This document shows positions 1-8,548 of a stretch of 45,155 nucleotides of DNA, one piece after another. Under the pieces are notes generated by a model. That model was not told the DNA's origin. It ran no database searches and saw nothing but the letters and a program-made list of their open reading frames with translations. The stretch is from positions 1 through 45,155 of the IMG/VR virus record IMGVR_UViG_3300048582_000020. The stretch is one strand, 5' to 3'. Numbering within the stretch: position 1 is the stretch's first letter; the number at the start of each line of letters is the position of its first letter. Position numbers and translations under genes: made by a program. The stretch is from a virus.

Positions 1-182
1 TGGTCTGTCTTACTACACTGGCGGACGTGGTACTGGTCAGATGCTTGTCGATCCGACTGGCGGTGACTTGATGGAACAGACCTTTGGTGGTCTGGCTCGT
101 GTGTACGAAGGTGACAGGTCCGTAATTGGAACTGCTATCTCTGAGTACATCGTGTCTCCTGAGTTCAAAGCTGCGTACGGCG
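1..182. repeat. End overlap of a circular assembly (left copy)
   Basis: Bases 1-182 equal 44974-45155 except one position: G at 55 versus A at 45028. The difference is in the third base of a proline codon (CCG/CCA), so it is silent. The copies lie inside one continuous gene, which fits an assembly cut at an arbitrary point better than a true terminal repeat. The single difference suggests two variants in the sampled population or a read error. Confidence 0.9.
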
Positions 183-424
183 ATATGACGCCTAGCGTAA
201 GTTGGGGCACATGGGCAGTCGAGAGCATTCCGCTTGTGTCCGATGAGCTTAGCACTGCCGCAGCTAACGGTAGACCTGTGTTTAGTGTCACGCATGTTGG
301 CGATGGTAAGGCTATGTTCGAGTTCACTCTTGACGACGAAGGTACGAGTATCCCTGTCATCATTCCGCTAGAGGAAGTTGGTAGCTGGTACATCAAGAAA
401 GATAAGACGCTTCTAACGAAATAA
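1..424 (+). CDS. Internal virion protein with M15-like peptidase, C-terminal part
   Basis: This is the end of the gene that begins at 41816 and leaves the window on the right. The reading frame is entered at base 2 and stops at 424. Bases 1-182 repeat 44974-45155, so the joined protein is about 1193 residues. The tail of the protein shows no recognisable motif; it reads as a soluble domain ending in a lysine-rich stretch (IKKDKTLLTK). An ATG at 41 would give 127 residues but has no ribosome site and lies mid-gene, so it is not a start. By position (directly after the gp14-like gene and before the gp16-like gene) this is the T7 gp15 equivalent, a protein ejected into the cell with the DNA. The link to T7 gp15 is from gene order, not from sequence match. 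Confidence 0.8.
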   Translation, partial: GLSYYTGGRGTGQMLVDPTGGDLMEQTFGGLARVYEGDRSVIGTAISEYIVSPEFKAAYGDMTPSVSWGTWAVESIPLVSDELSTAAANGRPVFSVTHVGDGKAMFEFTLDDEGTSIPVIIPLEEVGSWYIKKDKTLLTK

Positions 425-427
425 CAA

Positions 428-447
428 GGCGGGCCGCAAGGCCCGTC
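428..447 (+). other. Intergenic hairpin before gp16-like gene
   Basis: CGGGCC (430-435) pairs with GGCCCG (440-445) around a GCAA tetraloop, and G428-C447 plus G429-U446 can extend the stem. GCAA is a GNRA-type loop, which stabilises RNA hairpins. No T run follows, so this is more likely an RNA stability or processing element, or a translational spacer, than a terminator. The next ribosome site (GGAG, 457-460) lies just downstream. Confidence 0.5.
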
Positions 448-466
448 TCCACCAATGGAGATTACA

Positions 467-3400
467 ATGGCAACTGGCGAAGAGCCTACTATCGCTACCC
501 CGCAATTCGCGGATGGTACTATTCCGCCGCGCCGGTTCGATCCGATCTTGCAAGGCGATACGATTGAAGCGGAGACGCTCTCTAATCACATTGCAAGTCA
601 GAAACGCACGGCTAAGCAGTCGTGGACTGACAACATCAATAATAGCGTTGCTGCCAAGATGATCCGTAACATCGGGCAACGTGTAGACCCAGAGGAAGAT
701 ATCTTTACGCAGATCGGGCAAGGCATTGTTGCCGCCACGGGTCAAGCTGGTAAATGGGGTACTCCTGACTGGGACAAGTCGAAAGAGATTGACAAGCTAA
801 CTGCAGACATGCCCAGAGAATACTGGGATGATATCATGGCGCAGGATACGCTTATTGGTGCACAGATCACTAGGAAGAACATCGAGGATGAGCTACGGCG
901 TTATCAGCGTATGGGCCTAGACAAAGGCTCTGTTGCTGCGATGGGCTTTCTTGGTAGCTTCTTGGATATCGACGCTCCGCTGGTGCTGGCCTCTGGCGGG
1001 CTGATCGGCGCGGCCAAGGTGTCGGGCAAGGCAGCGTACGCCGCGCGGCGGCTAGGGCTGCGTTCCAGCACGGCTCTCAGGGTCGGCGGGGCTACAGCAG
1101 GCTTGTCCGGTGGCGCTCAGGTTGGGGCGCTTTTGGGGGCTGGCGAGGCTCTGAACAGCGACGTGTCCACATGGGTTGACGGGGTTGCCGTGGCGCTCAC
1201 CTCTGCCGTGATGGGCGCGGGTATAGGCGCTATAGCACCCGAAGCAATGCTTCCTTTAAAGAGCTTGCGAGAGAACACGATTAAAGGTATTGCAGCAGGC
1301 GACGAGTTCTATCATGCAGACAGCATGGTAAAGCTCACAGATGAAGTCCCGGCTTCCCGTGTCATGCCGCAGGTTGGCAATACGGACGCGCCTGCAACAT
1401 CACAGGTTGGCGAACCAACTGCAGCGGGCGAGGTTCTGGATGACGGTGCAGAAGTTCCTGCGTATTTCGGCCCACAGGGTCGCGATCTTAGCGCAGCGGC
1501 TGGACCTACGCAAAGCGTATTCCCCGCACTAAAAGACCCAGTACGTCCTATGTCTGACGCTACTAAGAAGCATATCCAATCAGCACGTGACTACCTGTTC
1601 CATACTGACTTTGATGTAAAGATCAGGACAGCGTTAGATGACGCATGGGTACGGCTGTCAACTAGCCGTATCTTCCAGATTGGTACGGGTGACGTTACGC
1701 AGCTATGGAAGTCTAAGTCTTCGGTTGCTAACAGGCTCGCTGCTACTATCTTTGAGATACCGGGTGGACAGGTTCGCGGTGAAGTAGCTAACGCTGCTAT
1801 GCTTACAGACATGTACACTAAGCGCGTAATGCGGCATGTGCAGGACGTTCCTAAGATCATGCATGAGTGGGCTGGAAAGAACGGTAAGCACTTGTTCATC
1901 GTTCCAGGTACTAGCAAGCGTGTAGGTGTCAATAGAGAAGGACAGCGTATTTTTATGCGTGAGGTCATGCTCGACATGAACAATGCGTCTATGGGCAGGC
2001 CACGTAGCCAAGACCCGCATGTGCGCACTGCAGCCGATCAATACGGTGCAGCAGGCAAGGAAGCTGTAGCAGTAATGCAAGGCCGTGCTAACGAGATACC
2101 ACTCGAAGGTTCGCAAATCCTCAAGCTTGATGACCACTTCATGCCGTATCGTGCAAATGGCGCAAAGCTCGCTAAGCTACTGCAGGACGGTACTATCACT
2201 AAGAAGGATATGGTCAATGCGTATCGTGACAGCTATATGTCTGCTGGAACGTTCACTGATAAAGACCTTGCCACTACCGTTGCTAAAGCGTACGTAGATC
2301 GCTTCCTTGCACGCGGCACTCAGCTTGACGACCAAATGATCGGTCTGTTCTCGCAGGATGGTCGCGAGTTCCTACAGCAAGCATTGCGTGCATCTAAGGT
2401 CAGCCAGAAAGCTATCGACGGCATCATGCGTAAGTTCGACGGTGACATGACTGAGCGTGGCAAGCTTAGCACACTTAAGAACCGTAATGACTTGGACCTC
2501 GACACACCGTTGGGGAACACGGGACTTAAGATCGTGGATATCATGGACGGCGACTTCGATGCAGTCTACAGCAGATACACACGGCAGATCGCAGGGAACT
2601 CGGCACTGGCACGTCACGGCATCACTTCTCGCGCTATGCGGAATGAGATGATCGAGGCTATGCAGGCAGAGCAGCGGGCACTGGGCGAGACGCCTATTGA
2701 TCCGCAGCTAGTTGAGGCTATGCTCTCAGAGTTCGACGGTGGACCACAGATCGGCTACGATAGCATCTCAGGCCAAAACAAGGGCATTGGGGCTATGGCC
2801 GACTTGAAGTCGTTCACGTCACTGGCGCTGCTGTCGCTTAACGGTCTTACGCAGATCGCGGAGACTGGGCTGCAGATCGTTGCTGTTGGAGCTAAGAACT
2901 GGTACGGTCGCGGACCGGGCCGAATGTTCAACGCACAGCTTAAGCGCGGTAACAAGGCTGCTCTTGACGAGGTTGCGTACCTTATGGGTAACATCGGACA
3001 GGATCACCATGCTCTGCGTTTGCACCTGAACCTAGACGAAGCTTACGAGTACAGTGTTGGAGACAGCGTTGTTAAGAACATGGCACAGCGTGGCCGTGAG
3101 ATGCTTAACACTGCTAACATGGTGCAGGGCTATACGTCACTCATGAACCACGTCAGACAGTACCAGCAAGAGATTGCAGCATTGGGTATGATGGACAAGG
3201 TTGCTCGTCTTATCAAGGACGGGCGTATGGACATGTTCGAAGCGAACGGTCGTATCAACCGTGACTTGGCGCTGACTGACGAGCACTACATGAAGATCAA
3301 GGATTTGATCGACAATGGCACTATTGTGTTCAAGACAGAGAAGACTTTGCTTGGAGACATGACGTATGTGGATCGTTTGAACCTGCATCAGTGGGATCAG

Positions 3401-4012
3401 ACACTCGCACAGGACTTCGCCGCTGCTTTGAACCGTAGCGTTAACCAACAAGTGCAACGTGCTATGGCAGGCGAAAGCTCTCGCTGGATGCATACTACTT
3501 GGGGTTCTGCAGTAACGCACTTGCAGACCTTCCCTATTCTATCCGTGCAGAAGCAGTTCTTTAGGAACGCTTTGTCACGCGATGGGCAGGCGGTCATTAC
3601 TGCACTAGCTGCGTACGGCACGGCTTACTTGGCTATGTCACTGCGTGATACGGTAACTGGTGCGGAACGCTCTGACGCAGACCGTGCTAAGATGGCGTTC
3701 GGGTATTCTAGCATGACTGGCTGGATGCCTCTGTATACTGATCCGCTAATGTCTTTGCTCGGTATGGAAGACTACCGTGTGAACACGTTCGGTCCGTATG
3801 CACGTCCTATGTCTGTACCTATGGTGGATACATTCAACAACATCTACCGTGCACCCGGTGCTATTAAGGATGCACTAGCGGGAGAAGACGACTGGACTGA
3901 CAGACAGGCACTCAGAGCAATACCGTTCTTTAGGTTGCTTGAGGCTGCAGTTAATGTCGGCTCATTCGGTCAAGTAGAGCTTATCCAAGCACCAAAAGTA
4001 CGGCCACAATAA
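467..4012 (+). CDS. Large internal virion / DNA ejection protein (T7 gp16 position)
   Basis: This 1181-residue protein occupies the place of T7 gp16, between the gp15-like gene and the tail fibre. In T7 the 1318-residue gp16 is ejected and spans the cell envelope to help draw DNA inside. The start at 467 is chosen because GGAG (457-460) sits six bases ahead; an in-frame ATG at 455 would include that site. I see no lytic transglycosylase motif near the N terminus, where T7 gp16 has one. Around residues 170-265 there is a long Ala/Gly-rich hydrophobic stretch (for example VLASGGLIGAAK and VALTSAVMGAGIGAI) that could insert in a membrane, and more hydrophobic segments occur near residues 785-810 and 1045-1065. 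DNA coding for the first stretch (about 960-1235) is clearly richer in G and C than the rest. Assignment rests on size and order. Confidence 0.8.
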   Translation: MATGEEPTIATPQFADGTIPPRRFDPILQGDTIEAETLSNHIASQKRTAKQSWTDNINNSVAAKMIRNIGQRVDPEEDIFTQIGQGIVAATGQAGKWGTPDWDKSKEIDKLTADMPREYWDDIMAQDTLIGAQITRKNIEDELRRYQRMGLDKGSVAAMGFLGSFLDIDAPLVLASGGLIGAAKVSGKAAYAARRLGLRSSTALRVGGATAGLSGGAQVGALLGAGEALNSDVSTWVDGVAVALTSAVMGAGIGAIAPEAMLPLKSLRENTIKGIAAGDEFYHADSMVKLTDEVPASRVMPQVGNTDAPATSQVGEPTAAGEVLDDGAEVPAYFGPQGRDLSAAAGPTQSVFPALKDPVRPMSDATKKHIQSARDYLFHTDFDVKIRTALDDAWVRLSTSRIFQIGTGDVTQLWKSKSSVANRLAATIFEIPGGQVRGEVANAAMLTDMYTKRVMRHVQDVPKIMHEWAGKNGKHLFIVPGTSKRVGVNREGQRIFMREVMLDMNNASMGRPRSQDPHVRTAADQYGAAGKEAVAVMQGRANEIPLEGSQILKLDDHFMPYRANGAKLAKLLQDGTITKKDMVNAYRDSYMSAGTFTDKDLATTVAKAYVDRFLARGTQLDDQMIGLFSQDGREFLQQALRASKVSQKAIDGIMRKFDGDMTERGKLSTLKNRNDLDLDTPLGNTGLKIVDIMDGDFDAVYSRYTRQIAGNSALARHGITSRAMRNEMIEAMQAEQRALGETPIDPQLVEAMLSEFDGGPQIGYDSISGQNKGIGAMADLKSFTSLALLSLNGLTQIAETGLQIVAVGAKNWYGRGPGRMFNAQLKRGNKAALDEVAYLMGNIGQDHHALRLHLNLDEAYEYSVGDSVVKNMAQRGREMLNTANMVQGYTSLMNHVRQYQQEIAALGMMDKVARLIKDGRMDMFEANGRINRDLALTDEHYMKIKDLIDNGTIVFKTEKTLLGDMTYVDRLNLHQWDQTLAQDFAAALNRSVNQQVQRAMAGESSRWMHTTWGSAVTHLQTFPILSVQKQFFRNALSRDGQAVITALAAYGTAYLAMSLRDTVTGAERSDADRAKMAFGYSSMTGWMPLYTDPLMSLLGMEDYRVNTFGPYARPMSVPMVDTFNNIYRAPGAIKDALAGEDDWTDRQALRAIPFFRLLEAAVNVGSFGQVELIQAPKVRPQ

Positions 4013-4020
4013 CACCTAGC

Positions 4021-4040
4021 GCCCCGGTTAATTCCGGGGC
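4021..4040 (+). terminator. GC-rich hairpin overlapping a phage promoter
   Basis: GCCCCGG (4021-4027) and CCGGGGC (4034-4040) form a perfect 7-bp stem with a six-base loop TTAATT. The 3' arm is also the first half of the promoter-like motif at 4032-4053. Only a short T run follows (ACCTTTATGG). It may end transcripts of the gp16-like gene weakly or act as a processing site; on the DNA level it could also shape the promoter. Confidence 0.45.
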
Positions 4041-4053
4041 ACCTTTATGGAAA
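4032..4053 (+). promoter_or_regulatory. Candidate phage RNA polymerase promoter 1
   Basis: The sequence TTCCGGGGCACCTTTATGGA plus AA matches three other intergenic sites (12975, 17932, 33586) almost base for base. The core TTTAT-GGAAA resembles the TATA-GGGAGA initiation part of T7 promoters, with the first G at about 4049. It lies 14 bases ahead of the tail fibre start, so it would drive the tail fibre, terminase and lysis genes. Confidence 0.75.
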
Positions 4054-4066
4054 GGAAACTTTAAGC

Positions 4067-5479
4067 ATGGCACTTTCAAGTAAAACTATCACCTACACTG
4101 GCGGCCCTCAAGTGTTTAACATTGCGTTCGCGCTTGGTGTTCTTGAGACTGACCATCTTTCTGTTCAAGTAGTTGGAGACGTTGATGGGTTTGGTGATCC
4201 CATTGAATACGCATTCACTTACGATCCTAATACTGGCGATGTTACTGTAACGGATACGCTAACTGTAAACGACGTAGTATACATTAGCCGCACAACGCCG
4301 ATTGATGTTTTGCTAGTTGACTTTGAAGCTGGTGCTGACGTGTCGCGCAGGAACATTGACCGAGCCGTTAAACAAGCTTTGATGGTTACTCAAGAAGCGT
4401 CTGATGCTCGCGCGGAAGACGCGGCTACTGTGCAAGAATTGTCTGAGCTTTACGCCACTATTCCAGCAGATGTTGCTGCCGCTGAGGCTGCTGCTGCTAC
4501 TGCTACTGCGCAGGCTCTTGCGTCTGCTGCGAGCGCCGCTGCTGCGTTGGCCAAAGAAAACTCTATGCTTGACGATGCAGGCGACTGGCTAACAGCCACT
4601 CTGTATACACCATCGCAGATTTACACGTATGATGGTACAGCGTATATTACGCTCGTATCGCACACGTCTACGTCTGTTGCTGCTGACCTTAGTTCTGGCA
4701 AGGTGCGAGTGTTCGTTGCAAAAGGTGCCGCTGGACCCGGCTCAGGTGATATGCTTAACAGCGATAACCTTAGCGGTCTTGTTAGCAAACCTACTGCTAG
4801 GAATAACCTTGGCGTCGCTATCGGATCACAGGTGCAGGCATGGAATGCTAAGCTAGATCAGCTTGCCGCACCTGCGTATGTACGTGGCGATCTTATTCGC
4901 AGCGGCGCGGCGTCTCTAGAGCGCATTGCTATTGGTGCTGCTGGTAAAGTGTTTATTAGTGACGGCGTTGACCCGGTGTGGGGCGATAGCCCTGATTGGA
5001 AGAATGTTTGGCATCCTTACAACATGGTTACTCCGGGTGATGGTAATACCGGACGCTTCTACAACAACACGTTTACGGCAAGTATTGCGGGACCTTCGCT
5101 AGATGCTGGTTACGACTACATCATACGCGGTATTGGTATTAGCCATAACGTAAACAACCTTAACTCTCAGCAGAGGTTTACGGTTAACGGTGTAGCAAGC
5201 TCGCTAGTAATTGGTGGAAATAGCGGTGCGTCGCGGTCGGTTAACTTTTGGGCGCAGCTAGAGTCACCTAAAGTAGCAAACTGGCCTAAAGGCGCAACAG
5301 GATTTTACAGGATAGATAATGGTAGCAATAACGCGCCGTTTACTATCTCATTCGCAAACAACGCTACCACGGTAGATAGCCTAACGTTTACGTGGGTTAA
5401 CGAAGACTCGGGTGGCGGTACTGCTAGCTATGACGCTGGCGAACTGTTCCTGTACCGCAGAAAGACACTGATACTGTGA
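4067..5479 (+). CDS. Tail fibre protein (T7 gp17-like N terminus)
   Basis: The first about 120 residues fit the T7 gp17-type tail-fibre anchor: an opening with ITYTGG, a Y-DPNTGDVTV stretch, then TTPIDVLLVDFEAGADVSRRNIDRA, a hallmark of this family, where the fibre joins the tail. Residues about 120-170 are an alanine-rich heptad-like segment (AEAAAATATAQALASAASAA), a likely trimeric coiled coil. The remaining 300 residues are beta-rich and would bind the host surface; this part is not recognised. At 470 residues it is shorter than T7 gp17 (553). A ribosome site (AAGGAAA) precedes the ATG and promoter 1 lies just upstream. No pyramid-tip or endosialidase motif was seen, so the receptor is unknown. 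Confidence 0.9.
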   Translation: MALSSKTITYTGGPQVFNIAFALGVLETDHLSVQVVGDVDGFGDPIEYAFTYDPNTGDVTVTDTLTVNDVVYISRTTPIDVLLVDFEAGADVSRRNIDRAVKQALMVTQEASDARAEDAATVQELSELYATIPADVAAAEAAAATATAQALASAASAAAALAKENSMLDDAGDWLTATLYTPSQIYTYDGTAYITLVSHTSTSVAADLSSGKVRVFVAKGAAGPGSGDMLNSDNLSGLVSKPTARNNLGVAIGSQVQAWNAKLDQLAAPAYVRGDLIRSGAASLERIAIGAAGKVFISDGVDPVWGDSPDWKNVWHPYNMVTPGDGNTGRFYNNTFTASIAGPSLDAGYDYIIRGIGISHNVNNLNSQQRFTVNGVASSLVIGGNSGASRSVNFWAQLESPKVANWPKGATGFYRIDNGSNNAPFTISFANNATTVDSLTFTWVNEDSGGGTASYDAGELFLYRRKTLIL

Positions 5480-5745
5480 TGACTGTACCTTTCGAGAAGG
5501 ATAATGACGGGAGCGTTAAGCTCGCCGTAGGACAAATTATGTCTGATGTTCGGCATATTAGCGACAGCATCAAGTTGATGCGGGGCGACGCTAAAGAGCA
5601 CAGAGATGAAGTCAAAGAGGCACTTGCGAGCCAAGGTGAGCGTATCACCAAGGTAGAGCAATTCATGTGGAAAGTGCTCGGCATTACTGCTCTTGCGGCA
5701 GTTGTCGTTCCGCTCGTCGTGACGGTAGCTCTAAGAGTGCTGTAA
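5479..5745 (+). CDS. Small coiled-coil membrane protein, XhlA-like holin candidate
   Basis: An 88-residue protein with a charged, helical first two thirds and a single strongly hydrophobic C-terminal segment (VLGITALAAVVVPLVVTVAL, about residues 65-84). This layout matches the XhlA/haemolysin family, in which an amphipathic coiled coil precedes one membrane helix, and which is linked to phage lysis. The ATG at 5479 overlaps the last base of the tail fibre stop codon, so translation is probably coupled; a GTG at 5476 is possible. T7 also has its class II holin (gp17.5) directly after the tail fibre gene. The topology and place support a holin or holin partner. A second small membrane protein at 9206 competes for this role. 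Confidence 0.55.
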   Translation: MTVPFEKDNDGSVKLAVGQIMSDVRHISDSIKLMRGDAKEHRDEVKEALASQGERITKVEQFMWKVLGITALAAVVVPLVVTVALRVL

Positions 5746-6056
5746 TGGACCCATATAGCAGAGGCAAACAAGAACTCGGTCTTGTAGGCAATAGCTTTAC
5801 GGACAGAAAGATAACGAAAAGACTGGGCGAGCCGCTCGGAACTCCTAAGCTAACAGCGCAGGGTTCTAAGACAGTTCGTCCGCCTGTTAAACCGCCACCG
5901 CAACCAACAGCATCCGAAGTATGGATTGGCTCTGTGTTGCAGCTTGATCGCGATCGCGAGGCTGCTGTACAGAAGCTTGCTAAGCGTGGATACCGTACTC
6001 AAACAGAGCACGAGTTCATAAAGTTGCGTTGGCCCCAGAATAAACCATTGGTGTAA
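5745..6056 (+). CDS. Hypothetical protein
   Basis: A 103-residue, basic, proline-rich protein not recognised by eye. The middle (VRPPVKPPPQPTAS) looks like a flexible linker between an N-terminal part and a charged helical C-terminal part (LDRDREAAVQKLAKRG). The ATG overlaps the stop of the preceding gene by one base, and the small terminase gene follows after two bases, so it is translated as part of the same message. No signal peptide or membrane helix. Confidence 0.6.
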   Translation: MDPYSRGKQELGLVGNSFTDRKITKRLGEPLGTPKLTAQGSKTVRPPVKPPPQPTASEVWIGSVLQLDRDREAAVQKLAKRGYRTQTEHEFIKLRWPQNKPLV

Positions 6057-6058
6057 AC

Positions 6059-6403
6059 ATGGCAAAAGGCGCAGCATCTGAGGAAAGCCTCGGTAAACTG
6101 CACGACAAGCTAGCCACTGTACTGGCGCGCGTAATCGACGGTTATATCAAGCGACTTGATGTAATCGAGAACGTTACGCCAGAGCAGCTTGAAGATGAGA
6201 TGCTAGCAGAGTTGTTCAATGACAATGCTATGCCTAATCCGGCTATGCTGACTGTCGTGTCGAACTTCCTCAAGAACAACGAGATTAGGTTCTCAACGGA
6301 AGAAGTGAGCAAACTTGGTGAGCTTAATGAGCAACTGGCTATTCGCCGAAAAGCTCGTGGAAGTATCGCAAGTCTATCGCTGGTTCCGGCAGTAGGAGAA
6401 TAA
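6059..6403 (+). CDS. Small terminase subunit (DNA maturase A, T7 gp18 position)
   Basis: A 114-residue helical, acidic protein directly ahead of the large terminase, separated by one base. In T7-type phages the small subunit (gp18, 89 residues) binds concatemeric DNA and starts packaging with gp19. The middle segment (ENVTPEQLEDEMLAELFNDNAMPNPAMLTVVSNFLKNNEI) resembles small terminases of podoviruses, which carry a PNPAMLTVVSNFLK-type stretch. The assignment comes from this pattern and its adjacency to the large subunit. Confidence 0.8.
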   Translation: MAKGAASEESLGKLHDKLATVLARVIDGYIKRLDVIENVTPEQLEDEMLAELFNDNAMPNPAMLTVVSNFLKNNEIRFSTEEVSKLGELNEQLAIRRKARGSIASLSLVPAVGE

Positions 6404-6404
6404 C

Positions 6405-8198
6405 ATGAAAGAGCTTACACCCGACGAACGTTGGGCTGAGCTTCACGCATTGCAAACGGAGTACGCTCGGTTTCCTGACTTCCTGTATGATGTGATTACA
6501 GGTCTGTTGGGGTTCCAGTGTACTCCAATGCAGCTAGACATAGCGGAGTACCTTGAGAAAGGTCCAGTATACCGCATGATCCAAGCACAGCGTGGCGAAG
6601 CTAAGACTACTATTACGGCAATATATGCTGTATGGCGACTGATCCATAATCCTTCTACACGCGTTCTTATCGTGTCTAGCGGTGATACGATGGCCACTGA
6701 AATCTCTAACTGGATTATCCAGATCATCAATGGCTTGGATGAACTTGCATGCTTGCGACCAGACAAGGCGCATGGTGATAGAGAAAGTGTTAAAGCATTC
6801 GATGTACACTATGTATTGAAGGGGCCTGAGAAGTCTCCTAGTATCGCCTGTGTTGGTATCACTGCTAACATGCAGGGTAAGCGCGCAGACATTCTGATCG
6901 CGGACGACGTTGAAAGCTCCAAGAACAGCCAAACAGAAGTACAGCGCGCAAGGCTTAAACACCTCACGCTAGACTTTAGCTCGATCTGCACTAACGGTGA
7001 TATCATCTATCTTGGTACTCCGCAGAGCATTGACAGCGTGTACAACGGTCTGGCTTCCCGTGGGTTCGACATTCGTGTCTGGCCCGGTCGCTATCCAACG
7101 GACGAAGAGTTGCCTAACTACGGTGCTTTCTTGGCACCTAGTATACGGAATAATCTGCTAGTCAATCCTAAGCTTAAGGATGGCGGCGGGCCTATGGGTG
7201 ATCGTGGTCAGCCTACTGATCCTATTATGATGAGCGAAGCTGCTCTGAATAAGAAAGAAATTGACCAAGGTCGTGCGTACTTCCAACTGCAGCACATGCT
7301 TGATACACGTCTGATGGACAGGGACAGGTTCCCGCTTAAGCCATCAAACCTCGTGTTTATGAAGATACCTGCGGAGCGTGCGCCTACCGAAGTGAACTGG
7401 GTACAAGCACCTGAGTACCGTGTGCATACGCCTAGCGACTTCTTCATTGACGTACCGTTCTACCGTGCGCACTCGTTCTCGCAAGAGTACGGTGCATTCC
7501 AAGGTACGAACTTCCACATTGACCCGTCAGGTGGTGGTGCGAATGGTGACGAATGCGCGTTCGCTGTTACTAGCTTTATGGCTGGTAAGGTGTACTGGCG
7601 TGCTATTGGTGGCCTTAAAGGCGGCTATGGTAAGGACTTGCTCGAAACTATCGCAGCAGAGGTTCTTAAGTACAAGCCGACGATTGTTACGATTGAAAAG
7701 AACTACGGTAACGGTGCGTTCAAGAACGTGGTAGAGCCTGTTATCCTGCGTAAGTACCAATGCGGTATTGAAGAGACGTGGGCTACTGGGCAGAAAGAAC
7801 TGCGGATCATTGACACACTCGAACCTGTGCTATCCTCGAATAGACTTATTGTCGATGAGGAAGTGCTGCGGCAAGACGTACGCTTGTGCGACAAGTACGC
7901 GGTGCAAGATAGACCGAGCTACAGTGTATTCTACCAGATGGCGCGAATTACGCGTGATCGGGACGCACTCATCCATGACGACCGTTTGGACGCCTTGGAA
8001 GGTTCTGTCAGGCATTGGGTGGCAATGCTCCGGCAAGACGAACAAAAGTCTACTGCTGTTGCAAAGCGCAAAGCATACGAAGAACTGATGGCCGACCCTC
8101 TCGGCACTGGAAGACCAGTCAAAGGCTGGAAAGCTATGCATGGTCTTAATGGTGGCGCATCGCCGCTAGATAAGCATAAAAGGATGTATCCAAGATGA
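6405..8198 (+). CDS. Large terminase subunit (DNA maturase B, T7 gp19-like)
   Basis: A 597-residue packaging motor, close in length to T7 gp19 (586). The N-terminal ATPase shows a Walker A variant QAQRGEAKTT near residue 63 (T7 also has a non-standard P loop here) and a Walker B DILIADDVESS near residue 165. The C-terminal half carries the nuclease fold: HIDPSGGGANGDECAF with the first metal-binding Asp, then TIVTIEKNYGNGAF, and DDRLDALEGSVRHW near the end with further acidic ligands. The enzyme would fill the prohead with DNA using ATP and cut at genome ends. The gene follows its small partner and its TGA overlaps the ATG of the next gene. Confidence 0.95.
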   Translation: MKELTPDERWAELHALQTEYARFPDFLYDVITGLLGFQCTPMQLDIAEYLEKGPVYRMIQAQRGEAKTTITAIYAVWRLIHNPSTRVLIVSSGDTMATEISNWIIQIINGLDELACLRPDKAHGDRESVKAFDVHYVLKGPEKSPSIACVGITANMQGKRADILIADDVESSKNSQTEVQRARLKHLTLDFSSICTNGDIIYLGTPQSIDSVYNGLASRGFDIRVWPGRYPTDEELPNYGAFLAPSIRNNLLVNPKLKDGGGPMGDRGQPTDPIMMSEAALNKKEIDQGRAYFQLQHMLDTRLMDRDRFPLKPSNLVFMKIPAERAPTEVNWVQAPEYRVHTPSDFFIDVPFYRAHSFSQEYGAFQGTNFHIDPSGGGANGDECAFAVTSFMAGKVYWRAIGGLKGGYGKDLLETIAAEVLKYKPTIVTIEKNYGNGAFKNVVEPVILRKYQCGIEETWATGQKELRIIDTLEPVLSSNRLIVDEEVLRQDVRLCDKYAVQDRPSYSVFYQMARITRDRDALIHDDRLDALEGSVRHWVAMLRQDEQKSTAVAKRKAYEELMADPLGTGRPVKGWKAMHGLNGGASPLDKHKRMYPR

Positions 8199-8548
8199 CC
8201 AAAGAAATCAAAGAGCCGGTTGCTGTTGAAGCGCCGGCTGACCCTAACGCTGGTGTTGTTAATCCGCGTATGCTGGTGTTCCCGCAAGACCCGACTGGGT
8301 TCCTGTATAAGATGAAGGCTGCTGTTCTGTCTGCTATTGAGCGCCAGAATGGTAACGCAGAAAAGCACGCGCAGTTCATGGAGACTATTGTCGTCCTTGC
8401 GCAGTTCGCTAAGCGTCGGTACACTGTACAGCGCGAAACGCGTGATGCTGATGTTGCTGCTGCAGTTGAGGCTGCTGCTAAGCTAAATGAAAGCGCGTTT
8501 ACTCAAGAGGTTCCTGATGACGCAGAAACTGATAGCGGCACTAAGTAA
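8195..8548 (+). CDS. Hypothetical acidic protein
   Basis: A 117-residue protein not recognised. It starts with a Pro/Ala/Glu-rich flexible segment, then a hydrophobic helix (LYKMKAAVLSAIERQ) and an alanine-rich acidic C terminus (DADVAAAVEAAAKLNES). The ATG overlaps the terminase stop codon and AAGGATG precedes it. The 3' end overlaps the endolysin start by 32 bases, so the genes are tightly packed and likely coupled. No signal peptide or clear membrane helix. Confidence 0.6.
   Translation: MTKEIKEPVAVEAPADPNAGVVNPRMLVFPQDPTGFLYKMKAAVLSAIERQNGNAEKHAQFMETIVVLAQFAKRRYTVQRETRDADVAAAVEAAAKLNESAFTQEVPDDAETDSGTK

Noticed and set aside
1-182. Window-end repeat as the phage terminal repeat
   Set aside because: It lies inside one virion gene, while T7-type ends lie between late and early genes; an assembly overlap explains it better.
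455-466. Upstream ATG of the gp16-like gene
   Set aside because: It overlaps the GGAG ribosome site that fits ATG 467.
7572-7581. AGCTTTATGG in the terminase gene, like the promoter core
   Set aside because: Only the right part matches; the TTCCGGG half is missing and the site is within coding sequence.
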